The notes beneath the pieces were generated by a model. It saw nothing but the letters and a program-made list of their open reading frames with translations. It had not been told where the DNA came from and searched no databases. From Bacteroides sp. MSB163 (lineage in GTDB: Bacteria; Bacteroidota; Bacteroidia; Bacteroidales; Bacteroidaceae), in assembly GCF_036416795.1 (NCBI RefSeq), contig NZ_CP143867.1, forward strand, positions 5,758,001 to 5,822,000: DNA of 64,000 nt, in the 5' to 3' direction. The translations under genes were made by a program, and so were the position numbers. Shown here in pieces: positions 24,628 to 34,100 of the stretch (its first letter is position 1; each line of letters starts with the position of its first letter).

Positions 24628-27600
24628 TTAAAAATTCAAATTCATTCCAAGCGTATAAACACGACTGCGAGGAGTCACATTATTATCTATACCCGGTGTC
24701 AAACCTTTCTGTATATTCACTTCCGGATCATATCCGCTATATCCCGTCAAAGTGAACAGGTTACTACCGGAGAAGTACAGACGCAGACTCTTGACTCCCA
24801 GGCGGCTCAACCAACGTTGCGGAAATGTATATCCCACAGTCAGCGTACTCAGACGCAAGAATGAACCGTCTTCAATCAAATCGCTCATTGTGATACCCTG
24901 TGTAACGGACATCCAGGAATAAGTGGCGGCATTCTGATTTAATGCGGCCAATGCAACCGGATCACTGGAGACATTGACACCGGCATCATCCACATAGCGG
25001 AAACGGCGTGCCAAATTCATATTGGTAGACAGATTGGAATAGTTGCGACGAACAGCCGAATTCAAATAGAGTTTATTGACGTTGAATACATCAAAATCGC
25101 ACATATAATTAAAGAATGCGGTAAAATCCAAGTTCTTCCAACTGCCGGAAAGGCCAAAACCGCCTGTTACTTTCGGATTCGTATTTCCAATGACCGTCAT
25201 GTCTTCTTCCGTTATCAGGTCTGAGTCGGAGTCAGACAGTTTCTTGAACTTCATTGCTCCCGGTTTAAAGCTAAAGTTGCCTGAGCTGAATGAAGAATTA
25301 TCCGGAACTCCCGGTTTCAAAGTCCACTTCTTCGTCGTTTCATCAAAATTAAAATCGTCAACCGTATAAAAACCATCATTCACAAAACCATAGATGAGTC
25401 CCATACTTTTGCCCACTTCCATTTTATAATTGTAGGTTCCATACCAGTTGGACAAGGAAGCTTTTGTTTTCCATTCCATCTCACCGGAAGAAAGCTTATC
25501 GACTTTGTTCTTATTAAAGGCCACATTGAAACTGGCAGACAGATTAAAGTTCTTTGTCTGGACGATTTTACCGTTCAATGAAAGCTCAACTCCCCTATTG
25601 GAAGTCCGGCCTACATTTGTCATCTGTCGCGAATAACCTGATGAATTAGGAATGATTGACGGCACCAGTAAATCTTTAGTTGTATTCCAGTATACATCGA
25701 CTGTACCGGTTAAACGGTTTTTGAAGATACCGAAATCCAAACCAAGATTTCGTGTAATGGTAGTTTCCCATTTCAAATCAGGATCATACAAATAAGTCTG
25801 GTCAGCAAACTGATAGTAATTATATTCTTCATTATTGAAACCCGGAGCGCTCGATCCGCTATACACACGATAGATGTTATGCCACAAATCATCACTGATA
25901 CGGTTGTTACCAGCCAACCCGTAACTTGCTCTCAGTTTCAGTTCCGAAATAAACTTGACCGATTTCATCCATTTCTCTTTGGAAAGCCTCCAAGCTATGG
26001 AACCGGCAGGAAACACGCCCCATTGTTTACCGGGTGCAAACTTCGTCGAGCCGTCTGCACGAAATGTAAAAGTGGCATAGTAAAGGCTTTTGTAGTCGTA
26101 CAAGCCACGGCCAAAGAAAGAGGCTGTTCTGTCCGGAGCAGCTTTATAACTGGTACTCTGATGAGGAGTTCCCAATGCAAAGTTTTCAAGAGCTGCTTCT
26201 GCTGTAATGGAAACCGGGAAATAACGTGCACTCATAAAAGTATTGTTATTCTGCGAATGGTTTATTTCCTGTCCAAGCATCAGGTTTACATTATGGATTT
26301 TACGGAACAAATTGCGATAGGTCACTGTATTTGCCAGTCGATACGACTCTTTATGTGTTTTAGTACGCTTAGCCGAAGGCATATTATTCATTCCCGCAGC
26401 AGACGCTGTACCGGATAAAGCTCCATAAAACTGGTCATCATTCGAGTCCGTTGTGCTGATGCCATATTCGGAACGGAATTGCATTCCTTTAAACATATCC
26501 CACACCAAAGCTGCCTTAAGACTGATTGCAGATTCTTTCCTTTTTCTATAGTTCTGCTTATTTTCCTCCAATGGTGTATACTTCTGGTTTAAGGAATTAC
26601 CATCTTCGTCCAAGTTCTCATCATCATCATCCGGATCAAGGGATGCGCCGGAAGTCAGTCCGTTTGTGGGACGAAAACGAAGAGCCGTGACAATGTTGGT
26701 TCCCGATGTACCTGCTCCGTCAATGGTACGGGTGCGATATGTGGCATTCGTCTCCAGTTTCAGGTTCCTGAACAGTTCATGGTTCAGCTTCAGAATAATA
26801 TTGTTACGTGACAGACCGGAACCTATCAGCTGTCCTTCATCTTTATTACGGTTATAACTTAGATTAAATTTCGTCTTTTCACTACCACCGCTGATAGTCA
26901 GATTATAGTATTGTGAAATCGGATTGCCTCCCAATACTTCATCCTGCCAGTCGGTGGAATCCGTATATTTGTATAAGTCAATATCGTCATAATAGCCAAA
27001 ATTCTTAATAAAGGTATCAGCCGATCCTTTACGTATCATCTGGTACTCGTACTCCGCCATCACAAATTCATAGTTGTCCATTACCGGCAACTTCCCTGCC
27101 AGTGTACGTGTCTGTACATAGCTATTGAACTGAACCGAGGTCTTACCCATTTTCGGGTTCTTCGTGGTTACAATGACTACGCCATTCGCACCTCTGGCAC
27201 CGTAAACAGCAGTCATAGAAGCCTCTTTCAAGACATCAATAGACTCGATATCTGTAGGCGGAATACCACTCAAATCGTCAACCGGAAAGCCGTCGACCAG
27301 GAACAACGGTGAATTGTCCTGAGTGATTGATCCTCCACCACGTACACGAATACTGATTTCAGCATCCAATGCACCATCTGTTGTAGTAATCTGTACACCT
27401 GCCATCTTTCCTGCCAAGGCATCGGCCACAGAGGCAGAGGCTACTTTAGAAATAGATTCCGAGGAAACGGACGCAATAGATCCCGTCACATCACTACGGC
27501 GAATATTACCATATCCCAAGACTACAACCTCATCCAATAATTCGCTGTTTTCTTTTAATGTAATTTTAGCCAGTTCCTTACTGCCGGACTTTAGTTCAAC

Positions 27601-28146
27601 AGTCTGGTAACCGATATAGGAAATTAAGATAGTAGCACCATCGGGAACATCATTCAACGTGTAATTTCCATCAAGATTAGTGGTTACACCATTAGTAGTG
27701 CCTTTCACCATTACAGTAGCACCAATTACCGATTCACCGGTTTCATCTACCACTGTTCCCTTTATAGTTCTTGTCTTCGACTTCAGGGCATCGTTCCCTA
27801 TTTTTTGTTTGCCTACAGATATTGTATTATTATCCCTATTGAAAAACAAATTGGTTTGCTCCGTAATCTTGTCCAGAACAGTCTGTAGGGGACTATTCTT
27901 TACTTTGATAGATATGCGCGGAGCAGTATTCACAACATTTTGATCATAAAAGAATTTCAAGCCTGTCTGCTTGCCCAACTGAACAAAAACATTCTCTACT
28001 GTTTCATTCTGAACGTTCAACGTTACAGTTTTTTCCTTCTGAGCTTGCGCCTGATCAGGCATCAATGACAAGCATACGAATAGTAAAAAAGCTAAAAACG
28101 AATGTATATTTCTACTTTTCCTTTTGGAATTAGGAAGATTATTCAT
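24628..28146 (-). CDS. SusC/RagA TonB-dependent transporter with STN domain (pectin locus)
   Basis: A 1172-residue outer-membrane transporter. Signal peptide about 1-35; STN domain about 40-110 (QNETVENVFVQLGKQTGLKFFYDQN); CarboxypepD_reg-like domain about 128-200 (GTVVDETGESVIGATVMVKG); TonB-box-like DEVVVLGYG; plug with DALAGKMAGVQITTTDG and DVLKEASMTAVYGARGANGV; barrel ending YTLGMNLNF. With its SusD it should import oligogalacturonides produced by the PL1 enzyme. The STN domain pairs it with the FecR encoded 272 bases upstream. Confidence 0.96.
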   Translation of the reverse strand: MNNLPNSKRKSRNIHSFLAFLLFVCLSLMPDQAQAQKEKTVTLNVQNETVENVFVQLGKQTGLKFFYDQNVVNTAPRISIKVKNSPLQTVLDKITEQTNLFFNRDNNTISVGKQKIGNDALKSKTRTIKGTVVDETGESVIGATVMVKGTTNGVTTNLDGNYTLNDVPDGATILISYIGYQTVELKSGSKELAKITLKENSELLDEVVVLGYGNIRRSDVTGSIASVSSESISKVASASVADALAGKMAGVQITTTDGALDAEISIRVRGGGSITQDNSPLFLVDGFPVDDLSGIPPTDIESIDVLKEASMTAVYGARGANGVVIVTTKNPKMGKTSVQFNSYVQTRTLAGKLPVMDNYEFVMAEYEYQMIRKGSADTFIKNFGYYDDIDLYKYTDSTDWQDEVLGGNPISQYYNLTISGGSEKTKFNLSYNRNKDEGQLIGSGLSRNNIILKLNHELFRNLKLETNATYRTRTIDGAGTSGTNIVTALRFRPTNGLTSGASLDPDDDDENLDEDGNSLNQKYTPLEENKQNYRKRKESAISLKAALVWDMFKGMQFRSEYGISTTDSNDDQFYGALSGTASAAGMNNMPSAKRTKTHKESYRLANTVTYRNLFRKIHNVNLMLGQEINHSQNNNTFMSARYFPVSITAEAALENFALGTPHQSTSYKAAPDRTASFFGRGLYDYKSLYYATFTFRADGSTKFAPGKQWGVFPAGSIAWRLSKEKWMKSVKFISELKLRASYGLAGNNRISDDLWHNIYRVYSGSSAPGFNNEEYNYYQFADQTYLYDPDLKWETTITRNLGLDFGIFKNRLTGTVDVYWNTTKDLLVPSIIPNSSGYSRQMTNVGRTSNRGVELSLNGKIVQTKNFNLSASFNVAFNKNKVDKLSSGEMEWKTKASLSNWYGTYNYKMEVGKSMGLIYGFVNDGFYTVDDFNFDETTKKWTLKPGVPDNSSFSSGNFSFKPGAMKFKKLSDSDSDLITEEDMTVIGNTNPKVTGGFGLSGSWKNLDFTAFFNYMCDFDVFNVNKLYLNSAVRRNYSNLSTNMNLARRFRYVDDAGVNVSSDPVALAALNQNAATYSWMSVTQGITMSDLIEDGSFLRLSTLTVGYTFPQRWLSRLGVKSLRLYFSGSNLFTLTGYSGYDPEVNIQKGLTPGIDNNVTPRSRVYTLGMNLNF

Positions 28147-28418
28147 TTATTTGTGCGTTTTAGTAATTGATAAAATTAATTAGAACAAAGGAGTAATTCG
28201 CGATACATGATTCACGCGGGTCGAAACGAATGAATACCTGTTCGCATTACGAGATAGGGGCTTCTCTGTGAGACAGCTCCTATTTTTCTTAGAGGAGACA
28301 CTAAGTGGGTGCTTTCATATTCTATATTCTCTTTTAATTAAAGGTTAAACATATTAATACTCACATATATTATAATACACATCCGTTTACCAGCCGGACG
28401 TATATCCATGCTTTTCTG
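28147..28418. other. Leader and promoter gap upstream of the pectin susC
   Basis: A 272-base gap without a gene. It holds a hairpin (GGGGCTTCTC / GAGACAGCTCC, about 28257-28280) that could end the sigma/FecR transcript, and AT-rich sequence near the susC start. No TAnnTTTG box is evident close to susC, as expected if transcription there uses the ECF sigma factor. Confidence 0.4.
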
Positions 28419-29399
28419 CTACTTGAATAAGAAGATATGATTTCCTTCTTTTCTATACCGGATGCCACTGGTATATTCCATTGATTGGAGTACCGCCTCC
28501 AAACTTTTATTTTCATGTTCTCCGGAAATCAGGTTGTTGAACTCCTGTCCTTCCGCAAACGTAATGCGACAATTATACATGCGTTCAAGCTCTTTAGCCA
28601 CATCGCGCACCGGAGTGCTGCTAAAACGTAATCCACCTTTGCGCCATACGGCAACATCACGTTCTTCGCACCGTTTGCTGTATTCACCGGAAAGTGTATT
28701 GATCAACACTTGTTCCTTAGCCTGCAAACGCATCATCGCTTCAGGCAGATCCACCTGTACTTTGCCACTTTCCACATCTACAGAAACAACTTCATCCGAA
28801 GAATAAGCTTTCACATCAAAGCAAGTTCCCAGAACCCTTACATCAAAACGGGCGGTCCTGACAATAAAAGGTTGCTTCTCGTTTCGTTGCACCTGAAAAT
28901 AAGCTTCGCCTTCCAGTTCTATTTGCCGTTCATCTTCTACAAAACTGTTCGGATAGCGAACACGAGAACAGGAATTTAAGATCAGCTGTGTTCCATCCGG
29001 CAACCGGATTTGTCTGGATTCACCATAAGAGGTAGAGGCTTCCAAATAAGAAATCTGCCGTTTATCCATATAACCCAGTAGATTGATTCCCCCGAAAATG
29101 AGCAGTACAACAGCAGAAGCACTTGCCACCGTCAGGGCTATCCGCCGAAACCAGGTGCGTCTCTTATGCTCAATGCGTTTCAGCAACCGACCGGCTTCTT
29201 CCTTATATTTTTCACGCTCCATGCCGGTGGTGAACTCTTCCATAGCGGCTTCTTTCCAGACATCCGTTGCCAGTTCATCCAGCATTGGGGCATGAGTATC
29301 ATCTTTCAGTCGGGATAATAATCCACGTGCCTCTTCCTGGGTGTACATATCGTCCAGATAGCGGCGCATTATAGATTTGTCTGTTACATCATTCTTCAT
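28419..29399 (-). CDS. FecR-family anti-sigma factor (pectin locus)
   Basis: A 326-residue inner-membrane anti-sigma factor. N-terminal helical cytoplasmic part (MRRYLDDMYTQEEARGLLSR), membrane segment at about 85-110 (RIALTVASASAVVLLIFGGINLL), FecR domain (YGESRQIRLPDGTQLILNSCS; IELEGEAYFQVQRN) and C-terminal DUF4974-like domain (FSSTPVRDVAKELERMYNCRI). It should sequester the sigma factor encoded 96 bases upstream until SusC reports substrate. Confidence 0.94.
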   Translation of the reverse strand: MKNDVTDKSIMRRYLDDMYTQEEARGLLSRLKDDTHAPMLDELATDVWKEAAMEEFTTGMEREKYKEEAGRLLKRIEHKRRTWFRRIALTVASASAVVLLIFGGINLLGYMDKRQISYLEASTSYGESRQIRLPDGTQLILNSCSRVRYPNSFVEDERQIELEGEAYFQVQRNEKQPFIVRTARFDVRVLGTCFDVKAYSSDEVVSVDVESGKVQVDLPEAMMRLQAKEQVLINTLSGEYSKRCEERDVAVWRKGGLRFSSTPVRDVAKELERMYNCRITFAEGQEFNNLISGEHENKSLEAVLQSMEYTSGIRYRKEGNHIFLFK

Positions 29400-29495
29400 T
29401 GTGCGGGCTCTTTTAGTATAAAGGTCATGAAAACTCTTCCTTTACATAGAGTAATACACAGTAAAGGAAAACATCTGGGGTGTGATTAACATTTA

Positions 29496-30098
29496 TTATG
29501 TATTAAGGCAAATTAGCAGCAATAGCAAATCCACATATTCACTGCCTGAATACTTAATGAGATAGGTACGAATCAACTTAAGGGAGGTAGATATATGCTC
29601 CTGAACGGTGTTGACGGAGATGCCCAACTTATCTGCAATCTCTTTATGGGAGAGCTGTGCTTCACGACTCATCTCGAAAATCTCACGCTGGCGGGGAGTC
29701 AGCTGCTGCAAGGCATGGGAAATGAGGGATTTCAAATCATTCAGCATCACTTCACGTTTGGTATCTTCCGTATAATCCAATGCCTGTGAAAGAATGCTTT
29801 CCTTCAGTTTTTCCTCATTAGCGGCATTGCGCAACTGGTTCAGTATCCGGTTGCGCATAATGGTGTAAAGATAGGAAGAAAAGGAAGCATCGGGATTAAT
29901 GAAACGGCGGCTTTGCCAAACTACAGTGAAAGCATCCTGAAAAACATCTTCTGCATACTCCCGCGATTTAAGAAAACGTATTGCAAAGTATATCAGACGG
30001 TTTTTATAAGTAGCATACAATTCACAAAAGGCGTCCTCATCCCCCTCTATCAAGCGGAGAATGAGTGAACGTTCTTCTGAGAAATTATCTGCACACAT
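29496..30098 (-). CDS. ECF RNA polymerase sigma factor (pectin locus)
   Basis: From Met at 30096-30098 the protein has 200 residues (MCADNFSEERSLILRLIEGD). A start ten codons upstream would leave only about 11 bases after the predicted transcript start. Region 2: EDAFCELYATYKNRLIYFAI to EDVFQDAFTVVWQSR. Region 4: QLTPRQREIFEMSREAQLSHKEIADKLGISVNTVQEHISTSL. Expected to drive the pectin SusCD operon. A -7 box TACGTTTG (minus strand, 30146-30153) lies upstream. Confidence 0.94.
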   Translation of the reverse strand: MCADNFSEERSLILRLIEGDEDAFCELYATYKNRLIYFAIRFLKSREYAEDVFQDAFTVVWQSRRFINPDASFSSYLYTIMRNRILNQLRNAANEEKLKESILSQALDYTEDTKREVMLNDLKSLISHALQQLTPRQREIFEMSREAQLSHKEIADKLGISVNTVQEHISTSLKLIRTYLIKYSGSEYVDLLLLLICLNT

Positions 30099-30145
30099 AT
30101 AGCAATCTTTAGTTTTTTCAGGAAACAAAAGTTTAATAGATGCTG

Positions 30146-30153
30146 CAAACGTA
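30146..30153 (-). promoter_or_regulatory. -7 element of the pectin-locus sigma gene
   Basis: TACGTTTG on the minus strand fits TAnnTTTG. A matching TTTG at -33 is not present, so this is a half-supported promoter. It favours the shorter sigma start at 30098. Confidence 0.45.
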
Positions 30154-30224
30154 TGTAAAATCCGGGAAATAAAAAAGGGAAAAGATAAAATAAGAAAAAA
30201 GCATAGCTTACTTATTCTATCGAT

Positions 30225-30884
30225 TTATTCCAGTGAAATCCGTTTCAGGTGCTCTTCTATCTTTTGAAAGAATGATGCCAGATGCGAACCATCTACAAAG
30301 GCATGATTTACATAAATGGATAAAGGAAATACCAGACGTCCCTCACGGGTTACCGCTTTACCGGAAGTCATCAAAGGGTAACTGCAACCATTGCCGGCCT
30401 CGGCCAGCGTATAAGTGGTGGCAGTGAAATACATTTTGGGGACAGCACTTAAATGCACTACGTCATAATCTCCCTGTTTTGCCAACTCCTCTTCGGCACC
30501 ATAAGGATTGCCATCTTCGGGGATATTGGTTATCAACTCATACGCTTCGGCATAAAAGCGTTTGAAATCTTCGTGGTAAGGAATCCGAACCGTATAAAAA
30601 GTCTTTCCGGGAACAGCTATCGGAGAAATGATATCCACTTCATCATGAAAAATAACTTGTCCGTTCTTGTCGGTACGATAACGAAGTTCCGGAACTTCAT
30701 TCGCCGAACGCACTACGGCATACAGATAATAGAGAAAAAAGGAATGGCCCGAGGCTCTCGCTGCGGCACTGGCTTCGGTACAATCAATCTCTGTGGTAAT
30801 GGAATACCAGGAATTTACAAAGCCCCGGAAGAAATTGTAATTGTCCCGGCGCTCCCATGTCTCGATGTCTACAATATGTCTCAT
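30225..30884 (-). CDS. Chloramphenicol acetyltransferase-family O-acetyltransferase
   Basis: A 219-residue protein from Met at 30882-30884 (MRHIVDIETWERRDNYNFFR). The open frame continues 43 codons further upstream but would overlap dsbD, so the shorter start is used. It has the CAT fold with catalytic HAFVDG (His194, Asp198) and the N-terminal WERRDNYNFFRGF motif of the family. Active CATs trimerise and acetylate a hydroxyl using acetyl-CoA. The gene lies beside dsbD in a chromosomal setting with no mobile element, so an antibiotic-resistance role is not implied; the acceptor is unknown. Confidence 0.85.
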   Translation of the reverse strand: MRHIVDIETWERRDNYNFFRGFVNSWYSITTEIDCTEASAAARASGHSFFLYYLYAVVRSANEVPELRYRTDKNGQVIFHDEVDIISPIAVPGKTFYTVRIPYHEDFKRFYAEAYELITNIPEDGNPYGAEEELAKQGDYDVVHLSAVPKMYFTATTYTLAEAGNGCSYPLMTSGKAVTREGRLVFPLSIYVNHAFVDGSHLASFFQKIEEHLKRISLE

Positions 30885-30942
30885 AAAGTTATTGATTAAT
30901 GAAAAATGCCCGGTCGTATATATCAGCCGGGCATTCGTTCGT

Positions 30943-33000
30943 TTATTTTCCTTTCTTATAGTTTTCCAATCCTGTTTGCAGGAACTCGATATACTTAGGA
31001 ATGTCCTCGTCATACGAATAAGATTTATTCAAAGGACGGCCTTCATTATCTATCAATACATAGAAGGGTTGTGCATTGGCACCGAATTTAACGCGTTGAA
31101 GATAACTCCACTTATCGCCTACTGTACGCAATGTACGTTCCCGGCCGTTTTCTGTCACTTTAACAGGTGAGGTCAACGGGGTTTTATTATCTACATAAAG
31201 TGTAATAAGTACGTAGTCGTTGTTGATAATGTCACTTACCTTAGAGTCTGTCCATACAGCAAGCTCCATCTTACGGCAGTTTACACAACCATAACCGGTG
31301 AAGTCGAGCATTACAGGTTTGCCATGCTGACGGGCATATTCCATACCCAAGTCGTAATCATCGAACTTGGCATGCACTTCATTATTATAGAGGTTAAAGT
31401 CCTGGGTCTGCATAGGCGGTGCAAAAGCACTGACCGCTTTCAACGGAGCACCCCACAAACCGGGAACCATATATACGGCAAATGCCAGCGAGAAGAGTGC
31501 CATAAAGAAACGGCCCACCCCCACTTTCGTATCATCATCATCGTGCGGGAACTTGATCTTGCCCAACAGGTAGAAGCCCAGTAAAGCAAACAGAACAATC
31601 CACAATGCCAGGAACGTTTCGCGGTCGAGGATGCGCCAGCCATAAGCCAGGTCGGCTACAGAAAGGAACTTCAGAGCGAAAGCCAGTTCCAGAAAACCGA
31701 GAGTAACCTTAATGACATTCATCCAACCGCCTGATTTCGGCATAGACTTCAGCCAGGACGGGAACAAGGCGAACAGTGTGAACGGCAATGCCAAAGCAAT
31801 AGCAAACCCGAGCATACCGATAGCCGGAGCTACCACACTACCTGTTGTAGATACCTGTACCAGCAAGAAACCGATAATAGGACCTGTACATGAGAAAGAC
31901 ACCAGTGAAAGCGTGAATGCCATCAGGAAGATACTGAGCAAACCGCTTGTTGCTTCTGCCTTACTATCTACTGCGTTACTCCATTTAGAGGGCAGCGTCA
32001 GTTCGAAAGCTCCGAAGAAAGAAGCCGCAAACACCACCAGCATCAAACAGAAAAGAATATTAAACACAGCATTCGTGGAAAGTGCATTCAGCGCACTGGC
32101 ACCGAAGATCAACGTAATGGCCAAACCTAAAGTTACGTAAATCACCACGATAGAAGCGCCATACGTCCAGGCATCTCGAATACCTTTCTTTTTATCTTTG
32201 GAACGTTTCAGGAAGAAACTTACAGTCATAGGGATAATAGGCCACACACAAGGCGTGAATAATGCCAACAGTCCACCGAGGAATCCGGTGATAAAGATAT
32301 AAATCCATGACATGTCGTCCTGTGAAGTGGTTTCACCATAAGATTGCAGATCATTGATGACAGGTTTCCACAAGTCAATATTGCCTGCCACATTTATATC
32401 CGTCGGACCATCTGCACCACCTATGATGCCAATAGAAGCTGTATCCGCAGGTGTTTCAGTTTGAGAAGCAGGCTGAGTTTCCGTTTTCGTGTCCTCTGCC
32501 GGAGCTGTTACCTTTTCAGCAGGAGTTGCGGCTGCCGCACCTTTAGCGGCTTCTGCTTTACCTGAGAAATTAAACTCTACCTGCGTAGGAGGCAAGCAGT
32601 TTTCATCATTACAAGCACCGAATTCCAGAAAACCTTCAATCTTATAATCTCCTCCTGTGAGCTTCAGCTTCTGAACAAATTGTGCCGTAGACTCAAAATA
32701 GCGTACGTTCATCTCAAACAACTTATCATAAGAAGCTATTTCTTTTCCTTTCGGCTGCAACTTTCCTACAACTGTAGCACCGGAAATCTTCTCTATATTG
32801 AAGGTAGCCGAGATAGGACCACCGTCACCCAGGTCGGTAGAATATACATGCCACCCCTTATCGATAGTAGCGGTAAATACAATTTCCGCCTCTCCCGCTG
32901 CAAGCGTCTTCAGTTCCGACTTAAACTTGACGGGCTCCTGTATCTGCGCTTGTGCCACGACAGCAATCAGCAACAGACAAATGGATAATATTTTCTTCAT
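30943..33000 (-). CDS. dsbD: Thiol:disulfide interchange protein DsbD
   Basis: A 685-residue inner-membrane protein that passes electrons from cytoplasmic thioredoxin to the periplasm. Order: signal peptide (1-18), N-terminal beta domain (about 20-150) with CNDENCLPPTQVEF, a low-complexity Ala/Thr/Glu linker (about 155-195), a membrane domain of eight helices (about 225-510; FTPCVWPIIPMTVSFF and SFSCTGPIIGFLL carry the paired cysteines), and a C-terminal thioredoxin domain with YGCVNCRKMELAVW (CxxC, near residue 580). The linker ends with SIGIIGGADGPTDI, a motif otherwise familiar from sodium-pumping decarboxylase beta subunits. Confidence 0.92.
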   Translation of the reverse strand: MKKILSICLLLIAVVAQAQIQEPVKFKSELKTLAAGEAEIVFTATIDKGWHVYSTDLGDGGPISATFNIEKISGATVVGKLQPKGKEIASYDKLFEMNVRYFESTAQFVQKLKLTGGDYKIEGFLEFGACNDENCLPPTQVEFNFSGKAEAAKGAAAATPAEKVTAPAEDTKTETQPASQTETPADTASIGIIGGADGPTDINVAGNIDLWKPVINDLQSYGETTSQDDMSWIYIFITGFLGGLLALFTPCVWPIIPMTVSFFLKRSKDKKKGIRDAWTYGASIVVIYVTLGLAITLIFGASALNALSTNAVFNILFCLMLVVFAASFFGAFELTLPSKWSNAVDSKAEATSGLLSIFLMAFTLSLVSFSCTGPIIGFLLVQVSTTGSVVAPAIGMLGFAIALALPFTLFALFPSWLKSMPKSGGWMNVIKVTLGFLELAFALKFLSVADLAYGWRILDRETFLALWIVLFALLGFYLLGKIKFPHDDDDTKVGVGRFFMALFSLAFAVYMVPGLWGAPLKAVSAFAPPMQTQDFNLYNNEVHAKFDDYDLGMEYARQHGKPVMLDFTGYGCVNCRKMELAVWTDSKVSDIINNDYVLITLYVDNKTPLTSPVKVTENGRERTLRTVGDKWSYLQRVKFGANAQPFYVLIDNEGRPLNKSYSYDEDIPKYIEFLQTGLENYKKGK

Positions 33001-33007
33001 ACAATGA

Positions 33008-33058
33008 TTTTAATTACGAGTTACGAATTACAAATTACGAATTGTCAATTGTCAATTG
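33008..33058. repeat. Tandem AT-rich word repeat at the Dabb stop codon
   Basis: Reiterated words TTACGAATTACAAATTACGAA followed by TTGTCAATTGTCAATTG, described in pieces: TTACGA occurs three times and GTCAATT two to three times. The repeat reaches into the last codons of the Dabb gene, whose stop TGA lies inside it, and separates that gene from dsbD. Same style as other intergenic repeats in this window. Confidence 0.65.
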
Positions 33059-33353
33059 TTTCGTAGTCAACACAAGCGCGATTCTCCTTAACATCAGCAA
33101 TCAGCTTGCCTGCTGCCACATGCTCGGGATGAGTAGCATAAAATTTCACGTCGTCCAGCGTATCAAATTCGCTGTAGAGGGCAATGCTCCAAGTTTCGCC
33201 GGGATTCATATTGAGTCCAACTTCTATCTTACGTATAACAGATATTTTAGCTGGTAAAGCCTCGATAGCGGCCTTGAATTCTTTCATTGCTGTCAGCTTT
33301 TTGTCAGCCGGAGCTTCGTCTTTTAATTTAAATAATACAATGTGTTTGACCAT
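33045..33353 (-). CDS. Dabb (stress-responsive alpha/beta barrel) domain protein
   Basis: A 102-residue single-domain protein. MVKHIVLFKLKDEAPADKKL, the central GLNMNPGETWSIALYSEFDTLDDVKFYATHPEH (cited as short landmarks NPGETWSIALYSEF and YATHPEH), and the conserved final VCVDYE-like ACVDYETID are typical of the dimeric ferredoxin-like Dabb family. Biochemical role is unknown. The gene reads toward dsbD with a 44-base gap and may be co-transcribed with it. Confidence 0.87.
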   Translation of the reverse strand: MVKHIVLFKLKDEAPADKKLTAMKEFKAAIEALPAKISVIRKIEVGLNMNPGETWSIALYSEFDTLDDVKFYATHPEHVAAGKLIADVKENRACVDYETIDN

Positions 33354-33356
33354 AAC

Positions 33357-33388
33357 TTTGCAATTTTAATGATTTATCTATATATTTG
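33357..33388 (+). promoter_or_regulatory. Promoter of udk
   Basis: TTTG (33357-33360), 20 bases, TATATTTG (33381-33388): full match to the Bacteroides promoter pattern. It overlaps the start region of the divergent Dabb gene and predicts a leader of about 60 bases for udk. Confidence 0.65.
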
Positions 33389-33453
33389 TCAACCAAAGCG
33401 ATTAATATTAACCGCAAAAATACTCGTTTTGTTTTAAATATACACTTAAACGG

Positions 33454-34059
33454 ATGTTAATAATAGGAATTGCAGGCGGAACTGGCTCGGGAAAAACCAC
33501 CGTCGTACGTAAAATCATTGAAAGCCTGCCGGCAGGCGAAGTGGTACTGTTACCGCAAGACTCTTACTATAAGGACAGTAGCCATGTACCTGTAGAAGAA
33601 CGACAGAACATCAACTTTGACCACCCGGATGCTTTCGATTGGGGGCTTTTATCCAAACACGTAGCCATGCTGCGTGCAGGAAAAAGCATTGAACAACCCA
33701 CCTACTCGTACCTTACTTGTACACGAGAGCCCGAAACGATTCATATCGAGCCACGGGAAGTAGTGATTATTGAAGGGATTCTTGCCCTGTGCGACAAGAA
33801 ACTGCGCAGCATGATGGACCTCAAAATCTTTGTGGATGCTGATCCGGACGAACGTCTGATTCGTGTTATACAACGGGATGTAGTGGAGCGTGGACGTACG
33901 GCAGAAGCTGTTATGGAGCGGTATACCCGTATCTTGAAACCTATGCATCTGCAATTCATCGAACCGTGCAAACGATATGCGGATCTGATTATACCCGAAG
34001 GAGGAAATAATCAGGTGGCAATCGATATTCTGACGATGTATATAAAGAAGCATCTCTGA
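33454..34059 (+). CDS. udk: Uridine kinase
   Basis: A 201-residue cytoplasmic kinase that phosphorylates uridine and cytidine in pyrimidine salvage. The P-loop GIAGGTGSGKTT is at residues 5-16. LLPQDSYYKDSSHVPVEERQ and NFDHPDAFDW follow, as do YSYLTCTRE and VIIEGILAL, all standard for Udk. RVIQRDVVERGRTAEAVMERY is the lid region. It opens the rightward pair udk-mltF (41-base gap). Confidence 0.96.
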   Translation: MLIIGIAGGTGSGKTTVVRKIIESLPAGEVVLLPQDSYYKDSSHVPVEERQNINFDHPDAFDWGLLSKHVAMLRAGKSIEQPTYSYLTCTREPETIHIEPREVVIIEGILALCDKKLRSMMDLKIFVDADPDERLIRVIQRDVVERGRTAEAVMERYTRILKPMHLQFIEPCKRYADLIIPEGGNNQVAIDILTMYIKKHL

Positions 34060-34100
34060 TAAATGAACAACTGAGGCGTCTCAGTTATTTATATATTTGA

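Noticed and set aside
30225..31013. Chloramphenicol resistance gene with a long N-terminus
   Set aside because: The upstream 43 codons overlap dsbD and are not family-like. The CAT fold and HxxxDG are real, but chromosomal CAT-like acetyltransferases without mobile context need not confer resistance.
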